From Eupeodes corollae (Eukaryota; Arthropoda; Insecta; Diptera; Syrphidae): DNA of 64,000 nucleotides. Each line of letters starts with the position of its first letter. Within the stretch, counting starts at the first letter, position 1. Under the pieces are notes generated by a model. The model was given only the letters and a program-made list of their open reading frames with translations, was not told the origin of the DNA and did not search any database. Positions 1 to 11,749 of this stretch are shown here, piece after piece. A program made the position numbers and the translations under genes. The stretch is taken from NCBI RefSeq assembly GCF_945859685.1, contig NC_079147.1:254872572-254936571 (forward strand). The letters run 5' to 3'.

Positions 1-649
1 GCTCAATTGTTTCAAAATTATATAATTAATGTTTATTATTTAAATACCTCAATAACAACATTATTGTAGGTACACTGAGAACTTGTTTCAAATAAAGTAT
101 GATATTAAAATATTTATTTAAGTTTATTAAACAATGAGACACATACAATAATTTAAAAAAATATACAGTATATGTAAGTATATCCTTAAATATAGAGATA
201 CGATACAGAAACATAATTCTATATTTGTATTTGTATTTCTATATGAACAACATTTTAACAAAATGGCAGCTTAAGTGTTGTTGTATCCATTTCTTTACAC
301 TTTTTATTTATTTTATATTAAAAAATAAACAATTTTTTAACACAAAAAAAGAAGAACAAACAACAAGTTGTATAAATTACAAAAATAAACTCTAAACAAA
401 AAGTGGTATAAATCTGCAACAATTTATTTATTAACAAGACAAAATAAGTGTACTCGTATTTACATCCTTTTAACACTTATCCTATTACATATTACGTACA
501 TATCAACACATCCACTTTAAAGCTCAATTGTGCAGATGATAATTACTATTATTATTAATAAAACAAATTATTATTGTTTTTGTTTGTTCGCAATTTAAAA
601 AAAAAAAAGAAAAAAGTTAAATTTGTATTTACACTCGCATATAAAATAA
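1..649. other. AT-rich flank, 3' UTR of host gene and beyond
   Basis: No gene is visible. This lies downstream (minus strand) of the host gene stop codon, so its right part should be 3' UTR. Several minus-strand AATAAA-like hexamers occur (for example near 424-433), but the A/T richness prevents choosing a real poly(A) site. Confidence 0.4.
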
Positions 650-848
650 CTAAAACGCTTGAATCGGTCTATAAAGTCCAGTGTAGCCACAAAGACGTGC
701 TCGTAATGCTGGTATTAAAACTGCAGCCGATGAAATGTCCTTCAGCAAATCTGCACACTCACATATCAGTAAATACATTTTATCACCCTTTTGTGAGGTG
801 CTCTTGTGCAGAGCAATTCTTCTCAGCCCAGCAGCACGTGGCAGATAC
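650..848 (-). CDS. Host gene exon 8 (terminal coding exon)
   Basis: Last coding exon of an eight-exon host gene whose coding pieces lie at 30295-30493, 18270-18440, 11079-11194, 10765-11011, 10572-10686, 1198-1339, 978-1051 and 650-848. The acceptor is TTTCAAAAG. The first base completes the AG|G arginine codon begun in exon 7, and 65 further codons run to a TAG at 650-652. This exon encodes residues ~355-420, including RRIALHKSTSQKGDK, a Leu/Cys-rich stretch (YLLICECADLLKD) and the C-terminus LCGYTGLYRPIQAF. Such compact alternation of charged and hydrophobic residues suggests a folded domain. I do not recognise the family and assign no function. Confidence 0.8.
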
Positions 849-977
849 CTTTTGAAAGAAGGATTCAAATAAAAACAGAAGTACATATAATTGAATTTTA
901 CATTCCAATACAGGTTGTACATATATAAAGTTCGTAGAATCTTGAGGAAGGGCATTAAGTAGACGCACACGACTTAC

Positions 978-1051
978 CTGTAGAGCATCCTTGCTCCGGT
1001 CCAATAGAGCCAATTCTTTTCAAAACGTTCACCATCGTCTCCTTCGAATAC
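978..1051 (-). CDS. Host gene exon 7
   Basis: A 74-nt exon with acceptor CATCCAG and donor CAG|GTAAGTC. It encodes residues ~331-354 (VFEGDDGERFEKNWLYWTGA and following residues), ending two bases into an Arg codon that exon 8 completes. The introns on either side are only 146 and 129 bp, typical of short fly introns. The Trp/Tyr-rich NWLYWTGAR segment is the most distinctive motif of the protein. Confidence 0.8.
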
Positions 1052-1197
1052 CTGGATGCAATATAAAAACAAATTTAAAACATTTTATCATGAACTTTAT
1101 TATAATCAATTGATTATATACATTACATATCTATAGGTATGTATATAGTTGCAAAGTAAGTACTTAAGATAATTGTAAGAAAAAAAAACTCCCTCAC

Positions 1198-1339
1198 CTT
1201 GTAAACGCTTATTATGTATCCAGTTGAAGGAGTTTGAGATTTCTTAAAGCTACCACTCTCGTTGGGCGCTAAGACGAGCGGAGGACGACATATCGCTGCT
1301 ACCTCACTATATAAATCTAAAGTATGGGCGGCAGTGTAT
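1198..1339 (-). CDS. Host gene exon 6
   Basis: A 142-nt exon with acceptor TTTTCCAG and donor AAG|GTGAGG. Its first base completes the Lys codon left open by exon 5, 9.2 kb upstream. It encodes residues ~283-330: YTAAHTLDLYSEVAAICRPP, a short Ser/Gly-rich linker and GYIISVYK. The frame is open only in the phase demanded by both neighbours, which supports splicing across the transposon-filled intron 5. Confidence 0.8.
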
Positions 1340-3560
1340 CTGGAAAATTAAATTAATAATTAAAATTATCAATAAATTCGTAAAAAGTGTTTCTGTAATT
1401 TTATAATGAACTCAATCATGAAATATAATGAATGTACGGACAAAAGTACAGTCAGCGACAAAGATATATTATATATTACCTACGAGTATATTCTCTGTGA
1501 AAATATAATTGATTATTTATTTGTATCAAAGAAGTCCTCATTTGCAGAGTTGCCAAATTATCAAAAACGAAATTCGGGGATCATTTAAGGTAAAAAACAA
1601 AGTTGGTGGAGCCGACATGTTTTTTTCACTGATCATATTATAAACAAAATTTTTTTTTTTTAAGTAACAAATCTGAACTTTAAACAGTTTACTTATGCGG
1701 AATTTCCCAAAATTTAAGTGTTGCCGGTTTCGATACATTTAAGAAAATAGTTTGACAGATGAAGTTTAAAGGTATGACAAATGAATTTCCCAATACCAAA
1801 AAGACAGTTTTTTTAAAGTTTCCACTTAATTAAACTTTTATAAAGAAATAGAGTTTCATAACAACAATTAGTATTTTAACAGCTATCAGATTTTGGAATT
1901 TGACAAATAAAAACTACGCCATTACTAAAAATGTAACCATACCACGCTTCAACTTATTGATATTATTAAAATTCACTAAAGACAAGAAAATTTTGATGTA
2001 ACATCTTGCAGAAGTGGCGTAGCTACCGCTTTATCAGCTGTGTCTATGTAACAGGGCCCCCGAGATATAGGGGCCCCAAGGATACAGAACACAAGTATAA
2101 AAAATTATAATTATAAAAATTAGAATGAAAAAAAAATCCTAGAATATGCAGGTACATAATATATGTATCTTTTTTTTGTCGATAGAAGCTAGTAATATGA
2201 GTATTTCTATACGTATTATTATAATATTAATAAATTATTATAAATATTAATAAATTATTATAATTCCAGAATTAAATAGAATTTTCGTTTGGTTGATTTG
2301 TTTTAGTACTCATAAATTGATTTTATTCGAGATAAAACGATTAAGTTTCCAGATTGATTTCTATTTGTTATGGTTGTTGTTTAGGTAGAATATTTGTTCT
2401 TTAAACCGTCTGGCGGTATCAGTAGTCAAATATCTACTTACTCGAACATTGTTTATAATGTCAAGTTTGTAAATTTATAATGAGATATATTTTTATATAA
2501 AATTAAAGAAAAATATTCGTTATTTGAATTCAAATCTATTTGAATTCTTTCTTGTAAAAATTATCAAATTTATCAAGCTCTTGATCACTTGCAATGCATA
2601 GTGGTGGAAGTGCAAAGAGGGACATTTTATTCGTGGTCCAAAAAAAAAATTGCAGTTTTTATTTTGCTTCGTTTAAGTTACTCTAACATTAATAAAATTA
2701 ATTAAAAAAATTATAACAATGGTCTTGAGCCAATTTTGTATAGTTTGGTTCACTCAAATGCAAAGAGTGTCATTAAGGTGGGCGTCTGATAAGCACGAGC
2801 GTTATTTGTTCTTAAAAAAAATTCATTTTCAGAAAGACGATTCGCATATGGATGATTAACAAAAGTTGGGTAACTTGATGTCATCAACTAATATTTATAC
2901 AAAGTCTTTTTATATTTTATTGAGATTACAATTTATTTTAAAATAATGGAAAGACCTTTATTTGGTCACTCAATTGCAGTTATTCATTTTGAATACAAGT
3001 TAATAAAAAAACACAATTAGTTCTTAAAACGTCAGTCCTTTGGCATGTCACAACCCTGAAAACCAACAATTAAGTAGCTGTCTAGCAAAAATTATTATTG
3101 ATTTGAGACAACTTATCAATTTACTACAATCTGTGATGTATATAGTTTAATATATACTACATCTTTTATAATGCAGTGTTCTCCACTTTATTTAAAAAAA
3201 TAAGAAATTTTGTGTTCAGTTTCATGCATCCAGTCCGTTGTGTGTTATTTAAATTTTAAATTCGTGCGAAATATCTCCGACTCAGCGGCAAATCTCACTT
3301 TTAATTTTAATATTGGTGATAAAGTTAGTTACGGGTCGCACAATTTGACGGCCACCATCACTGTACCATAGTTTCGGCTATGTTTGTTGTTTATACAAGT
3401 CAGTAATATGGCGATTTGTTATTTTTTTGTTAATCTAAAGTTTATTTTTATTCATTCATATTATACTTTGATTTGTTAAAATGTAGTTTTTTGATATTCG
3501 AAATTATAAAAAACTTGAAATATTTGACTGTAAACAGTCGAATTGTTTTTTCCTGAACAC
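1340..3560. other. Left part of host intron 5, no gene seen
   Basis: AT-rich intronic sequence with no coding signal. A short G/C-rich patch near 2,040-2,085 contains a GGGGCCCC-like palindromic stretch, possibly a repeat fragment. Nothing else can be supported. Confidence 0.5.
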
Positions 3561-3612
3561 TGTTCATTCAAATAAATACGATTTAAAATCATAAAAATGA
3601 AAATAAAAATAA

Positions 3613-3784
3613 ACCAGCATAGGTGTTCATATATGCGTTTCGCCCCGATGTAATGGTTGGGCTCATCAGAAGATGACCATTACACCTCGAGAAAATATGC
3701 GTCAAGACAAGGTGTAATGTTAATCTTCTGATGAGCCCAACCATTACATCGGGGCGAAACGCATATATGAACACCTATGCTGGT
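3613..3784. repeat. Perfect 61-bp inverted repeat (foldback element)
   Basis: Arms at 3613-3673 and 3724-3784 are exact reverse complements over 61 bp, separated by 50 bp. Inside the spacer a second 10-bp arm pair (3678-3687 with 3710-3719) extends the stem after a small mismatch. The strand would fold into a long hairpin. The element has no coding capacity and looks like a foldback or MITE-type insertion in intron 5. Confidence 0.85.
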
Positions 3785-3899
3785 CAAATTCTGAAATTTT
3801 CAAATATCCTACAATGTACTCAAAAAAGTGACTGGCCCGATTGGGAGCAATATATTAATAAGATTAGCTATCATATACACCCGAATTTGTAGAAGTTGG

Positions 3900-4730
3900 A
3901 TTTAATAACTATCGTAAACAAAATATCCTCAAAAGTTACCCAACTTTTTCTTCTTGAAGGGCAATTGATTCCTATTGTAATGAAGCTTTTGAAAGATCAA
4001 ATAACTTCGCAGCCACTTCTGTCCATTCTGCTACTGCAGCGACTTCATAAGGCAATCTTGAAATCTTACAGCAAATTCGCTTTCAAGATCGGGTAGAAAG
4101 TTTGAAAGCACTACGATGTTTTTGTTCGGAGTTCTTCTTTTTATTTTCAAGAATTGTTGGGAAATTAATTAATTTTTTTTAATAATATTTTTTTCGAAAA
4201 CATCCAAATTACGACGAAAATCGGAAATGCTTTGTATTAAATCATAATTATTTTTCCATTTACTTGTAACTGGACGTTAAGCTTATTTAAATGTTTCAGA
4301 ATTTTTAAGAAAAGCCAAAGCTAGCACATTGCGCTCTTTTATTATGAATTCCAAGTACTTCATTGCTTTTGTCGTATACAAGTTTTGCAAGAAGGAGAAA
4401 ATTTGCTTTTAATCATCAGGAAACTATCAATTACATGGCCTTTATTTAGCCAACGGATATTGTTGTGTTGCGGTAAGTTAAAATACGACGTTTCACATTC
4501 ACAAAGAAACTCTTTCTTTTTTTTGGAATTGCTGATGAGTTGTTTCGCAATGTCGCTTTAAATTGACAATTTTAACAATAGCAAAAGTTTTATTTCCTAT
4601 GAGACATACTGGAACCACTCGAGGCTTATCAGGCAGCGTAAAACTATATTGTTCAGACCAATCGGTCAAAATCCTTATTGTCACTGTCCACTTTTCGCTT
4701 TTTAGGATCCATATTATTGGTATGAAACGT
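3900..4730 (-). mobile_element. hAT-like transposase relic
   Basis: The minus strand begins near 4,720 with an MDPKKRKVDS-like start, as in the BED-finger/GTF2IRD2-like hAT proteins common in insect genomes. A zinc-finger remnant follows (PVCLIGNKTF, then NLKRHCETTHQQF at about 4,500-4,610); the second Cys of a normal C-x2-C has become Gly. Further matches to the family pattern (FLLLAKLVYDKSNEVL, near 4,330-4,410) continue in shifted frames with stop codons. No TIRs were identified. It is a dead copy, antisense to nothing but parallel to the host gene. Assignment to hAT is from remembered family patterns. Confidence 0.5.
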
Positions 4731-4924
4731 TTTTAAATACGAAAAATTATAGAACTTCGATATCGAGGAAAACCTCCGTAATAAGATCTCACAATAAGAC
4801 TGACAACCGATTTTACGAGAACTTTACTTACAAACAAAACTTTATTTGTCAATTTAATTTATTTGTCTGTGTCGCTATATTTAAAATTGCGTAAAGGCGT
4901 TGCAAACGCACTTGCTTGTGTGTT

Positions 4925-5475
4925 AGTGAAGTATTTTTAACTTCCTATTGGAAGTTATTCTAATGGTTCCGATTTGTCAAATTGAAAATTTTGACATATC
5001 ACGACGTTTCAAGGTCCCTAGAGTCGAAAGAAAAGATTTTTAGAAAGATGTCTGTGCGTTCGCGACGTTTTTTTCGTCGTCCATAGCTAAAGAACCAGAA
5101 GGGATATCGATTTCAAATAAATTTTGTTATACAGATAATAAGGCAGAAAGATGCAGAAAGGGCTCTCAAGACAATTGCGTGGGTGGTTTCTTTACCATAG
5201 CAGTTTGAAAAAAAGGTGAACATTTTGGTTAACCATAAATATCTTACGAAACAAAAACGCTAGAGACTTGAATTAAATTTTATATAATATATTGTAACGT
5301 GTTTCCAAAGAAGTAAATTTTTTTAAAAACAATGCATTTAACGGTTTTTTTAAAAATCAAAAAAAAAAATTGATATATACTGAATCAAAAAAATTGATAC
5401 GAGTACATATAGACAAACTTTTAAGCAAGACAAATCGACAGACGGGATAGAAGTTATCAGTGTAGGCCTCTTTTT
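4925..5475 (+). repeat. Non-coding repeat family, short copy
   Basis: The copy starts with the small palindrome AACTTCCTATTGGAAGTT near 4,940 and ends near 5,475 with CAAATCGACAGACGGGAT, AAGTTATCAGTG and CCTCTTTTTT. The same start and end occur at 50,650-51,600, and the same end at about 46,580. It contains GACGTTTTTTTCGTCG and no coding sequence. This copy lacks the ~175-bp internal repeats of the other two. The class is unknown. Confidence 0.65.
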
Positions 5476-5479
5476 TGAT

Positions 5480-6690
5480 TTTGTTTAAGTTTACATACAT
5501 ATGTTATTAAATTCGTGGTTCCACCGTCCGCCGTTTAACCTTTCGCCTGTTGCTGACCGCTGCTCTAAAGTATGGGCCAATGCTTTTTAGACTTTTGTTA
5601 CCAAAACTAAACATCAACCATATACTTTTCAGTATATGATCTTTTATCATGAATTGGCAACAAATCTGGAAAGATTCTTTTATGAACAATTTTTGAAAAA
5701 GTGTTTTGAATGAATAAATCTGGCAACCATTATGTTTTTAAGGGTTTTAAAAGTATAATAATTAATTACAATTGATTTAATATCTCCATGTCTTATGTGA
5801 ATTTCAATTTGTAGCTCATTTTTATTCACAAAAAAAAGAAACCATGGATGTGGCCTCTGCGTGTGCAGTGTACCAATGTCAAACGATAAATTAATGTTAA
5901 TGAATGCAGTCGTTTTAATCGGAAGGAGTCAATTTAATGTTGGAAATATCGATATAATCGATAATTACATCGTTTTCGTATTACATGCATAATTAATTTT
6001 ACAACCAGAAGTTGAAATTGCATTTATTCAAATTTTTCAAATTTATTTGATTGAAATTCGATGCATCGCACGGTTGTGGGTGCAATTGGTGTTGAGCCCA
6101 AAAAGGCAAGGAAGTATCTATTCTAACTCGAAAATTTTTGTGTGGCCAGGATACTCGTATATTTATGTGTACATAATGATTTCATTGGTCAACAGTGTTT
6201 TGTAACTGAAAATCAAACTATTGTTTATTTATGACTTTATAAAGTCAGATTTTCGATATATCATCATTTGACATTCGAAAATATTATTATTTTAGGCTTC
6301 TTCTTGAATTGAATTTAGATATTTTCAATATCATTCATTTACTTTTCGAAAACAATGATAAGTTGTTGGTCTGAAGAAACACTGAATCATTAATGCCAAA
6401 ACGGTTTAAAACTTATTTTTTGTTCAAATAACAATAAAGACTTATTGAAATATATTGCAAAACTATAAAAAACGGTATTTTTTATATTTGAGGGAATCGA
6501 ATGTTTGGTTAAAAATTAGAACCAAAAATAAACACTATGAAGGTAAACCGTTTTTAAACCATAAAATAATATGGTTTTTCAAAACTTTATATATGTATTG
6601 AAATAAATTTATTTAGAAGTTAAACATTTGTACATTAAAAACCAAGCAAGTCATTTATTTTAAAGTATATTTTGATAAAAGTATTCCGCT
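5480..6690. other. Intron 5, no gene seen
   Basis: AT-rich sequence without credible coding potential, RNA gene or repeat structure that I can support. Confidence 0.5.
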
Positions 6691-7830
6691 GTCAGCCAGG
6701 ATGATCCATCCAAGTCCCGCCGACTTAGACGAAGTAAAAGATTGTCATATCAAAGCTGAAGTCTAACAAAGCCGCTGGAGCAAATAGTTTGTGGTGGAGC
6801 AGGAAAGTCCACAGTTCATAATACGGCAGATCCTGGAAAAAAACCCAGAATATCAAATCGCCAAATCGATTTCAACGCCGCATATGACAGTATCTACAGG
6901 GACGAGCTGTCTAGTTTTGGCATCCCTGCCAAAATCGTCCGTTTGATCAGGTTGACCATAGAGAACTCGTACTGCTCCATAAAGGTTGGAAACAACTCAA
7001 CAGAACATTCCAATGTCAAAAAAGGCTATGGACAGCCTTGAAAAAATAGCTTGAAATAATAGTGCAGAGCTCACACGTCAACACTAGAGGCACTATCTTT
7101 CGAAAGTCTGTCAAATTACTAGCACATGTTGATGTCATTGACGTAATCGGAAGAACTCAGCGTGATGTCAATGGGGCTTTTTTGAGTATTGAGGCAAAGG
7201 CGGCAAAAAAGGGATTTAACGGTTAATGAGGGCAAAACAAAGTACATGCTGCCGTCACGAAAGGACCTACAACACCGGCGTCTTGGTCAAAACGTCACCA
7301 TCGACAGACGTAACTTTGAAGTAGTCAAGGACTTCGTCTACTTAGGGTCCCCTATTAAAAACACAAGCGGTGAGCTCAAACGAAGAATTTCTCTTGCTAA
7401 CCGCTGCTTCTTTGAGCTAAGAAAGCAATAATTGTGTAGTAAAGTACATTCTCGACCGATCATAGATTTTGATAAAAACGTATGAAAGCACCTTGGGTCG
7501 TTTCGATAGAAAAATTCTTCTTGTGATGTACGGTCCAGAATGCATCGAAAGGAGATTGGGGGAGAAGATGGAACGACGAGCTGAACGGGCTGTACAGCGA
7601 CGTAGACTTAGCCAGAAGGGTAAAAGTTAAACGAATAAGATGGCTGGTTTACGTAGAAGGCATGGAAATCAATGGACAACGCAGTAGAGGAAGATCGCTA
7701 TTCAGGTGGCGCGCACAAGTGGAAAGTGACCTCACCCAATTGGAAACTGGAGACATCTAGCTAGATGGAGAAGTTTGTTGGGTTGGGCGAGGCCCTAGTT
7801 CAGACAGGACTGTAGCGCCACCTTAAGTAC
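6690..7830 (+). mobile_element. RTE-like LINE relic, RT C-terminal half
   Basis: Degenerate reverse-transcriptase blocks appear in several frames: FNAAYDSIYRDEL (the D-containing RT motif) at ~6,870-6,910, then NEGKTKYMLPSR, NFEVVKDFVYLG and KRRISLANRCFFELRKQL at 7,200-7,440. The region ends with the RRGRSLFRWRAQVE-like tail typical of this LINE group and a 3' end at 7,807-7,822 reading GGACTGTAGCGCCACC. The catalytic FADD box is lost. Relatives lie at 31,650-32,600 and 55,270-55,640. RTE assignment rests on the thumb and C-terminal motifs and could be a related clade. Confidence 0.75.
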
Positions 7831-8186
7831 GCTTGTTAAAAGTGTTGAGAAAAGGTTTATGTTTACTTAAACCTTAAAGGTTTTTTAGCAGAGTTATTTG
7901 AAACTATTTTTTTTTGTTCACTAGCGGGTTCAAGACAGACATTTATTTAAGATTTTTTCAGAGTATATTTATTTAATTTCTTTTAATGGATTAGGCTTAA
8001 TATTATTATTTAAATTGGCGTTTATTGCATCAAAAAATGGAAAGACGCACAAAGTATCTCGGTGAGAAAGAAGAAGCAGATAAAAGTTATTCTGAGTCGG
8101 AAACTGATTTCCGTGATTAAGTCCGATTAACTTAAACTTGTAGACAACTTTAACATAGTTTTAATAGCACTTTTGTCTAAATATAG

Positions 8187-9115
8187 GGTTTTTCAACGGG
8201 GAAGCTACAAAAGTAGAGCGACGGGGACAGCGAACGACGCCATATTTCTTGCCACTCTTTTTACATTTCTCTTCAGAAAGATTGCCATTTCATGAGGAAA
8301 AGATATATGAGCCAACATCTAGTGGAAATTATTAAAATTTATGGTCGTTATAATCGTCCTAGAAGATCAACAATTGAACGTCTAGTTTCAAAAATTTGAA
8401 TCCACAGGTACAATACAAAATGTTTAAATGCCAGTGAGACGAAGAAGTGCCCGTAGTGTCGAGAATATTGCTGCCGCTGAGGCGTCAGTTGCAGAAAGCC
8501 CAAATCTGTCTCTCACAAGTGGTTCTCAACGTTGTTCATCTCCTTGACGTTGTTGTGAAGAATTTTGCAAAAATGTCTTGGCCTGCATCCTTACAAGATT
8601 AAATTAACTCAGGAACTGAAGCCGCTTGACCACCAGAAGCGTCATATGTTCTTGAATTGGGCTGAACAACAACTTAAAAATGATTCGGATTTTCATCGAA
8701 AAATCATCTTCACCGATGAGGATAATTTCTAGAGGAATGGCTAAGTCAATAAGCAAAATATGCGGTATTGGTATTGGCAGCAATCTATACGTGTGTGATT
8801 TGTGGTCCGGCGATGTCAATTGGCCGTACTTCTTCCATGATGACCAAGACCGGCACGTTACTGTGTATGGATATTGCTACCATTCAATGATAACCGAATA
8901 TTTTTGGCCCCAATTGAATGATATGGACTTAGAAGATATGTGTTTCCAACAGAACGGCACCGCAAGCCACACAGTGAGTGTCACAATCAATTTATTGTAA
9001 GCAAGTTTAGAAAACGTGTTATCTCACAAAATGGTCCAAAAATCCAAATGGTCCAAATCCAAATCCAAATCGTGCGAATTAACGTCGTTAGACTATTTCA
9101 TGTGGAGCTAGGTCT
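8187..9115 (+). mobile_element. DD41D mariner-type (rosa-like) relic
   Basis: Transposase remnants in order: an N-terminal helix-turn-helix region (8,290-8,480), KIKLTQELKPLDHQKR, then the DDE domain (GDVNWPYFFHDDQDRHVTV at ~8,810, FQQNGTASHT at ~8,945). The second catalytic Asp is replaced by Asn. The left end AGGGTTTTTCAA at 8,187 may be the TIR; no right TIR was found. Near 9,030-9,070 the segment before the third catalytic residue is replaced by several copies of CCAAAT, apparent slippage. Stops and frameshifts throughout make it inactive. Confidence 0.75.
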
Positions 9116-9129
9116 TAATACAATGCTTT

Positions 9130-10230
9130 ATATAAAGTGTTACACCGTTTTGCTCGATAATCTGTTTCCATCCAAACGGCAACTTCATAATACCCCTTTC
9201 GTAAAAGCTCCCCTCCTCATTTACGAAGAACTCGGACAGCCGCTTTTCACAAGCCTCTTTTGATTTCAACTTTACACCACCAAGGGCGTAATCACTTCGT
9301 ACTATGTCTGGGCTTTATGGTGGATGTGACAAAACCTCAAATCTGAGCTCCGGTAGCTTCTGATGAGTCATCAACGAAGAGTGTGGTCTGGCGTTGCCCT
9401 GGTCGAGCACTTCCTGTTGGCCAATTCTGGACGTTCCAGGTCGATCGCCTGCTTTAAGCGTTTCAGTTGTTCGCAGTAGATGGTAGAATTATGCGTCTGG
9501 CCATATGGGAGCAGCTTATAGTTTATGATTACCTTCCAATCCCACCAAACACAGCAAAACCTTCGTGTTTGGGACAATTCACCGTCCTTCGACCACGACG
9601 GTTTTAGCTTGATATTGTCGAACGTCATTCATTTTTCGTCGCAAGTCACCATCCGATTCAAAAATGGTTCGAGTTCGTTCCGTTTCAGCAAAATATGTCA
9701 GGCGTTGATTCGGTCCAGAAGGTTTTTTTTTGTGTCAAATCATGCGGAACCCAAAAATCAAGTTTTTTTGTATTCAACCTTATGCAGATGGTTTAAAATG
9801 GTTAAACTAATTCCCATCTCCTTTGATCAGTAATCGTTGTCACCGGTTTTCCGCCGGCTAGCTTATCCATGGTGTCGTTTTCACCGGCTATAAATCTTCA
9901 ACTCTACTGTTCGAAGTGATAGAGTACCATTCCCCAAAATACAATTAATCTCACCGATCTTTATTGTAGCGGATTCACCTTTAACGAAGGAAAACTTTAA
10001 AATATCTCGAATTTTGGAGTTACTAAACTCCATGTTTACACGTCTATAACTGTTGAACGTAATATACAAACTTATAACGCATAGCGTCATTTTGAAGGTT
10101 ATGTCAAGACCTTTCAAATGATGTACAGCATTGCTAAATACGAGGTCTGTAGCGCTTTGTACGTAGCCGCGAAATTCAAAAGACAAAAAAGAAGGAAAAG
10201 CGTTATTTTCCAACTTTTATTTGACCAAAA
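9130..10230 (-). mobile_element. Mariner (DD34D-type) transposase relic, antisense
   Basis: On the minus strand the N-terminal MEFSNSKIRDILKFSFVKGE and a GTLSLRTVE-like continuation (about 10,033 down to 9,900) match the mariner helix-turn-helix. Further on, CVWWDWKVIINYKLLPYGQT and YCEQLKRLKQAIDLERPELA (9,440-9,560) match the catalytic domain up to the block before HQDNARPH, which is destroyed. The middle is missing. No TIRs or TA duplication were found with confidence. It sits in intron 5, in host-gene orientation. Confidence 0.75.
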
Positions 10231-10571
10231 CTTGTTACCAGCCTATTTTAATTATTCACTCCATTGGAATTGTTTTAAAACTTATTTTCAATAACATTTT
10301 TGGCACATTTATAGTTTTTACTTATAATAAGAAATGCATTACACATCTGAAATTTTATCAAAATCGGCCATGACAATTTTAATAAAATAAGAAAGTTCAA
10401 TTTAATGTATTTTTATGTTTATAAAGTCTCTTAAATTGTTAATCAAATTTGACTATCGTATTAAACTTTTAGAAAACCAATGTGTAATAAGGACAGAATT
10501 ATGAACTTAAAAGTCTAATTCCAGCTGAAAAAAATGTTTCTCAAAAATATACAGTCTTTTTTTTAACTTAC

Positions 10572-10686
10572 TTTAAATTTTTCGGTTCGAATTTCGAAAG
10601 CGATGAAACTCGCATACCAGAGTAAAAGTTCGAAGGATCCGTTTGTGTTGTATTTATTAAATAGTATGCTATAAAAGGAAATTCCG
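10572..10686 (-). CDS. Host gene exon 5
   Basis: A 115-nt exon. The acceptor is ATTTTAG|CGG and the donor AAA|GTAAGTT, close to the ideal consensus. It opens with the last two bases of an Ala codon and closes with two bases of the Lys codon finished in exon 6. It encodes EFPFIAYYLINTTQTDPSNF, then YSGMRVSSLSKFEPKNL (residues ~245-282). A nearer GT (TCTG|GTATGC) would give the wrong phase for exon 6 and was not chosen. Confidence 0.8.
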
Positions 10687-10764
10687 CTAAAATAAAACAA
10701 TTAAAAAGAAAAAAAGTAACCATAATTTATCAAAAGTAAAGAAATCCAACGCTAAGAAACTAAC

Positions 10765-11011
10765 CACTTTTTTCCATATTTGCTAGCAACATTCCACCTA
10801 CCGCTGTATTCGCTTGTTGCACCTCATTTAAAAGTTCCGCAGCAACAGACCTTTGTTTAAGTAATGGATGTGCCAGCGGTGATTCCATTACAGGATCTAT
10901 TGGTTCCAAGGGACTCATTAAGTGCACAAGAATGCATAATTTTGGATCGGACACCTCTAGGACGCTTAAAGGACTTGTCGGCTTAGCCCCATCAGCTGAA
11001 GGAGGTGGTAG
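10765..11011 (-). CDS. Host gene exon 4
   Basis: A 247-nt exon starting in phase 0 after TTTTTTAG and ending AGTG|GTTAGT. It encodes residues ~163-244: a LPPPSADGAKPTSPLS linker, then a segment that looks folded and hydrophobic (LCILVHLMSPLEPIDPVM) and a helical stretch (VAAELLNEVQQANTAVGGML). Flanking introns are 67 and 78 bp. The longest uninterrupted host ORF in the window is here, and no stop codons interrupt it. Confidence 0.85.
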
Positions 11012-11078
11012 CTAAAAAATAAAAATAAAACACAATTTTAATTTAAAGAATTAAAGTGTAATTGAAATTTATATTTAC

Positions 11079-11194
11079 CGGTATACCTGCAGGTAGAAAC
11101 CTATCTACACTCTGAACCGGAATTATAAAGCAATCACGATCCAAAGTTGACAAAGAAATTGGTTCTGTTCTTGCTGAACCACCACCAAAGCTTA
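11079..11194 (-). CDS. Host gene exon 3
   Basis: A 116-nt exon with acceptor CCTTACAG and donor ATACCG|GTAAAT. It completes a Val codon begun in exon 2 and encodes SFGGGSARTEPISLSTLDRD, then CFIIPVQSVDRFLPAGIP (residues ~124-162). An alternative GT 8 bases earlier (CTGCAG|GTATAC) would break the phase with exon 4. Confidence 0.8.
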
Positions 11195-11745
11195 CTGTAA
11201 GGATATTTTTAGGAAAATTGTTTTTTAATAAGATTTTTGTTTTATGTTGTGGGTTTTTATTAAAATTGTTATTTTAGCAATATTAAATATTAAAGAAAAG
11301 AAATAAATAAAAGTTTTTAGAGTACAAAGAGTATAACATGTGAATCATAGTGGAAAATAAAGAAGTAACATTTAAATTATTGTTTGTCCTTTATCGTATA
11401 AGGATATTGTTTTTTATTTTATTCGTTGGTGTTTTTGACTTAAATTTGTATTAGTAAATATAATGCAAAATCTCAACAAAAATAAAATTAAATGTAAGCA
11501 ATAAGCATTTTTAAATTAAAATGAGGATAAGCAAAATAGTGTCGTCGCAAGGAGTTCACATTCATAGTAAAAACATTTTTTTAAAGAAATTTTACAAAAG
11601 GTTAATGGCATTTGCAGTGATAATAATTTTAATTTTGAGATTAATTCCAAGGAAAACCGATCCGACCTACCTTCTTCAGATAAACACTCAGGATTTATAT
11701 TTATTCATTAAATAAGCGAGTTTGTTAAACTTAAAAAAGGACAAT
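11195..11745. other. Right end of intron 2, no gene seen
   Basis: AT-rich sequence. The open frame at 11,521-11,715 has no coding character and runs through poly-A/T tracts, so I treat it as chance. Confidence 0.5.
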
Positions 11746-11749
11746 CTTT

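Noticed and set aside
11521..11715. 64-codon plus-strand ORF as a gene
   Set aside because: Composition follows the AT-rich intron, no motif, antisense inside the host intron.
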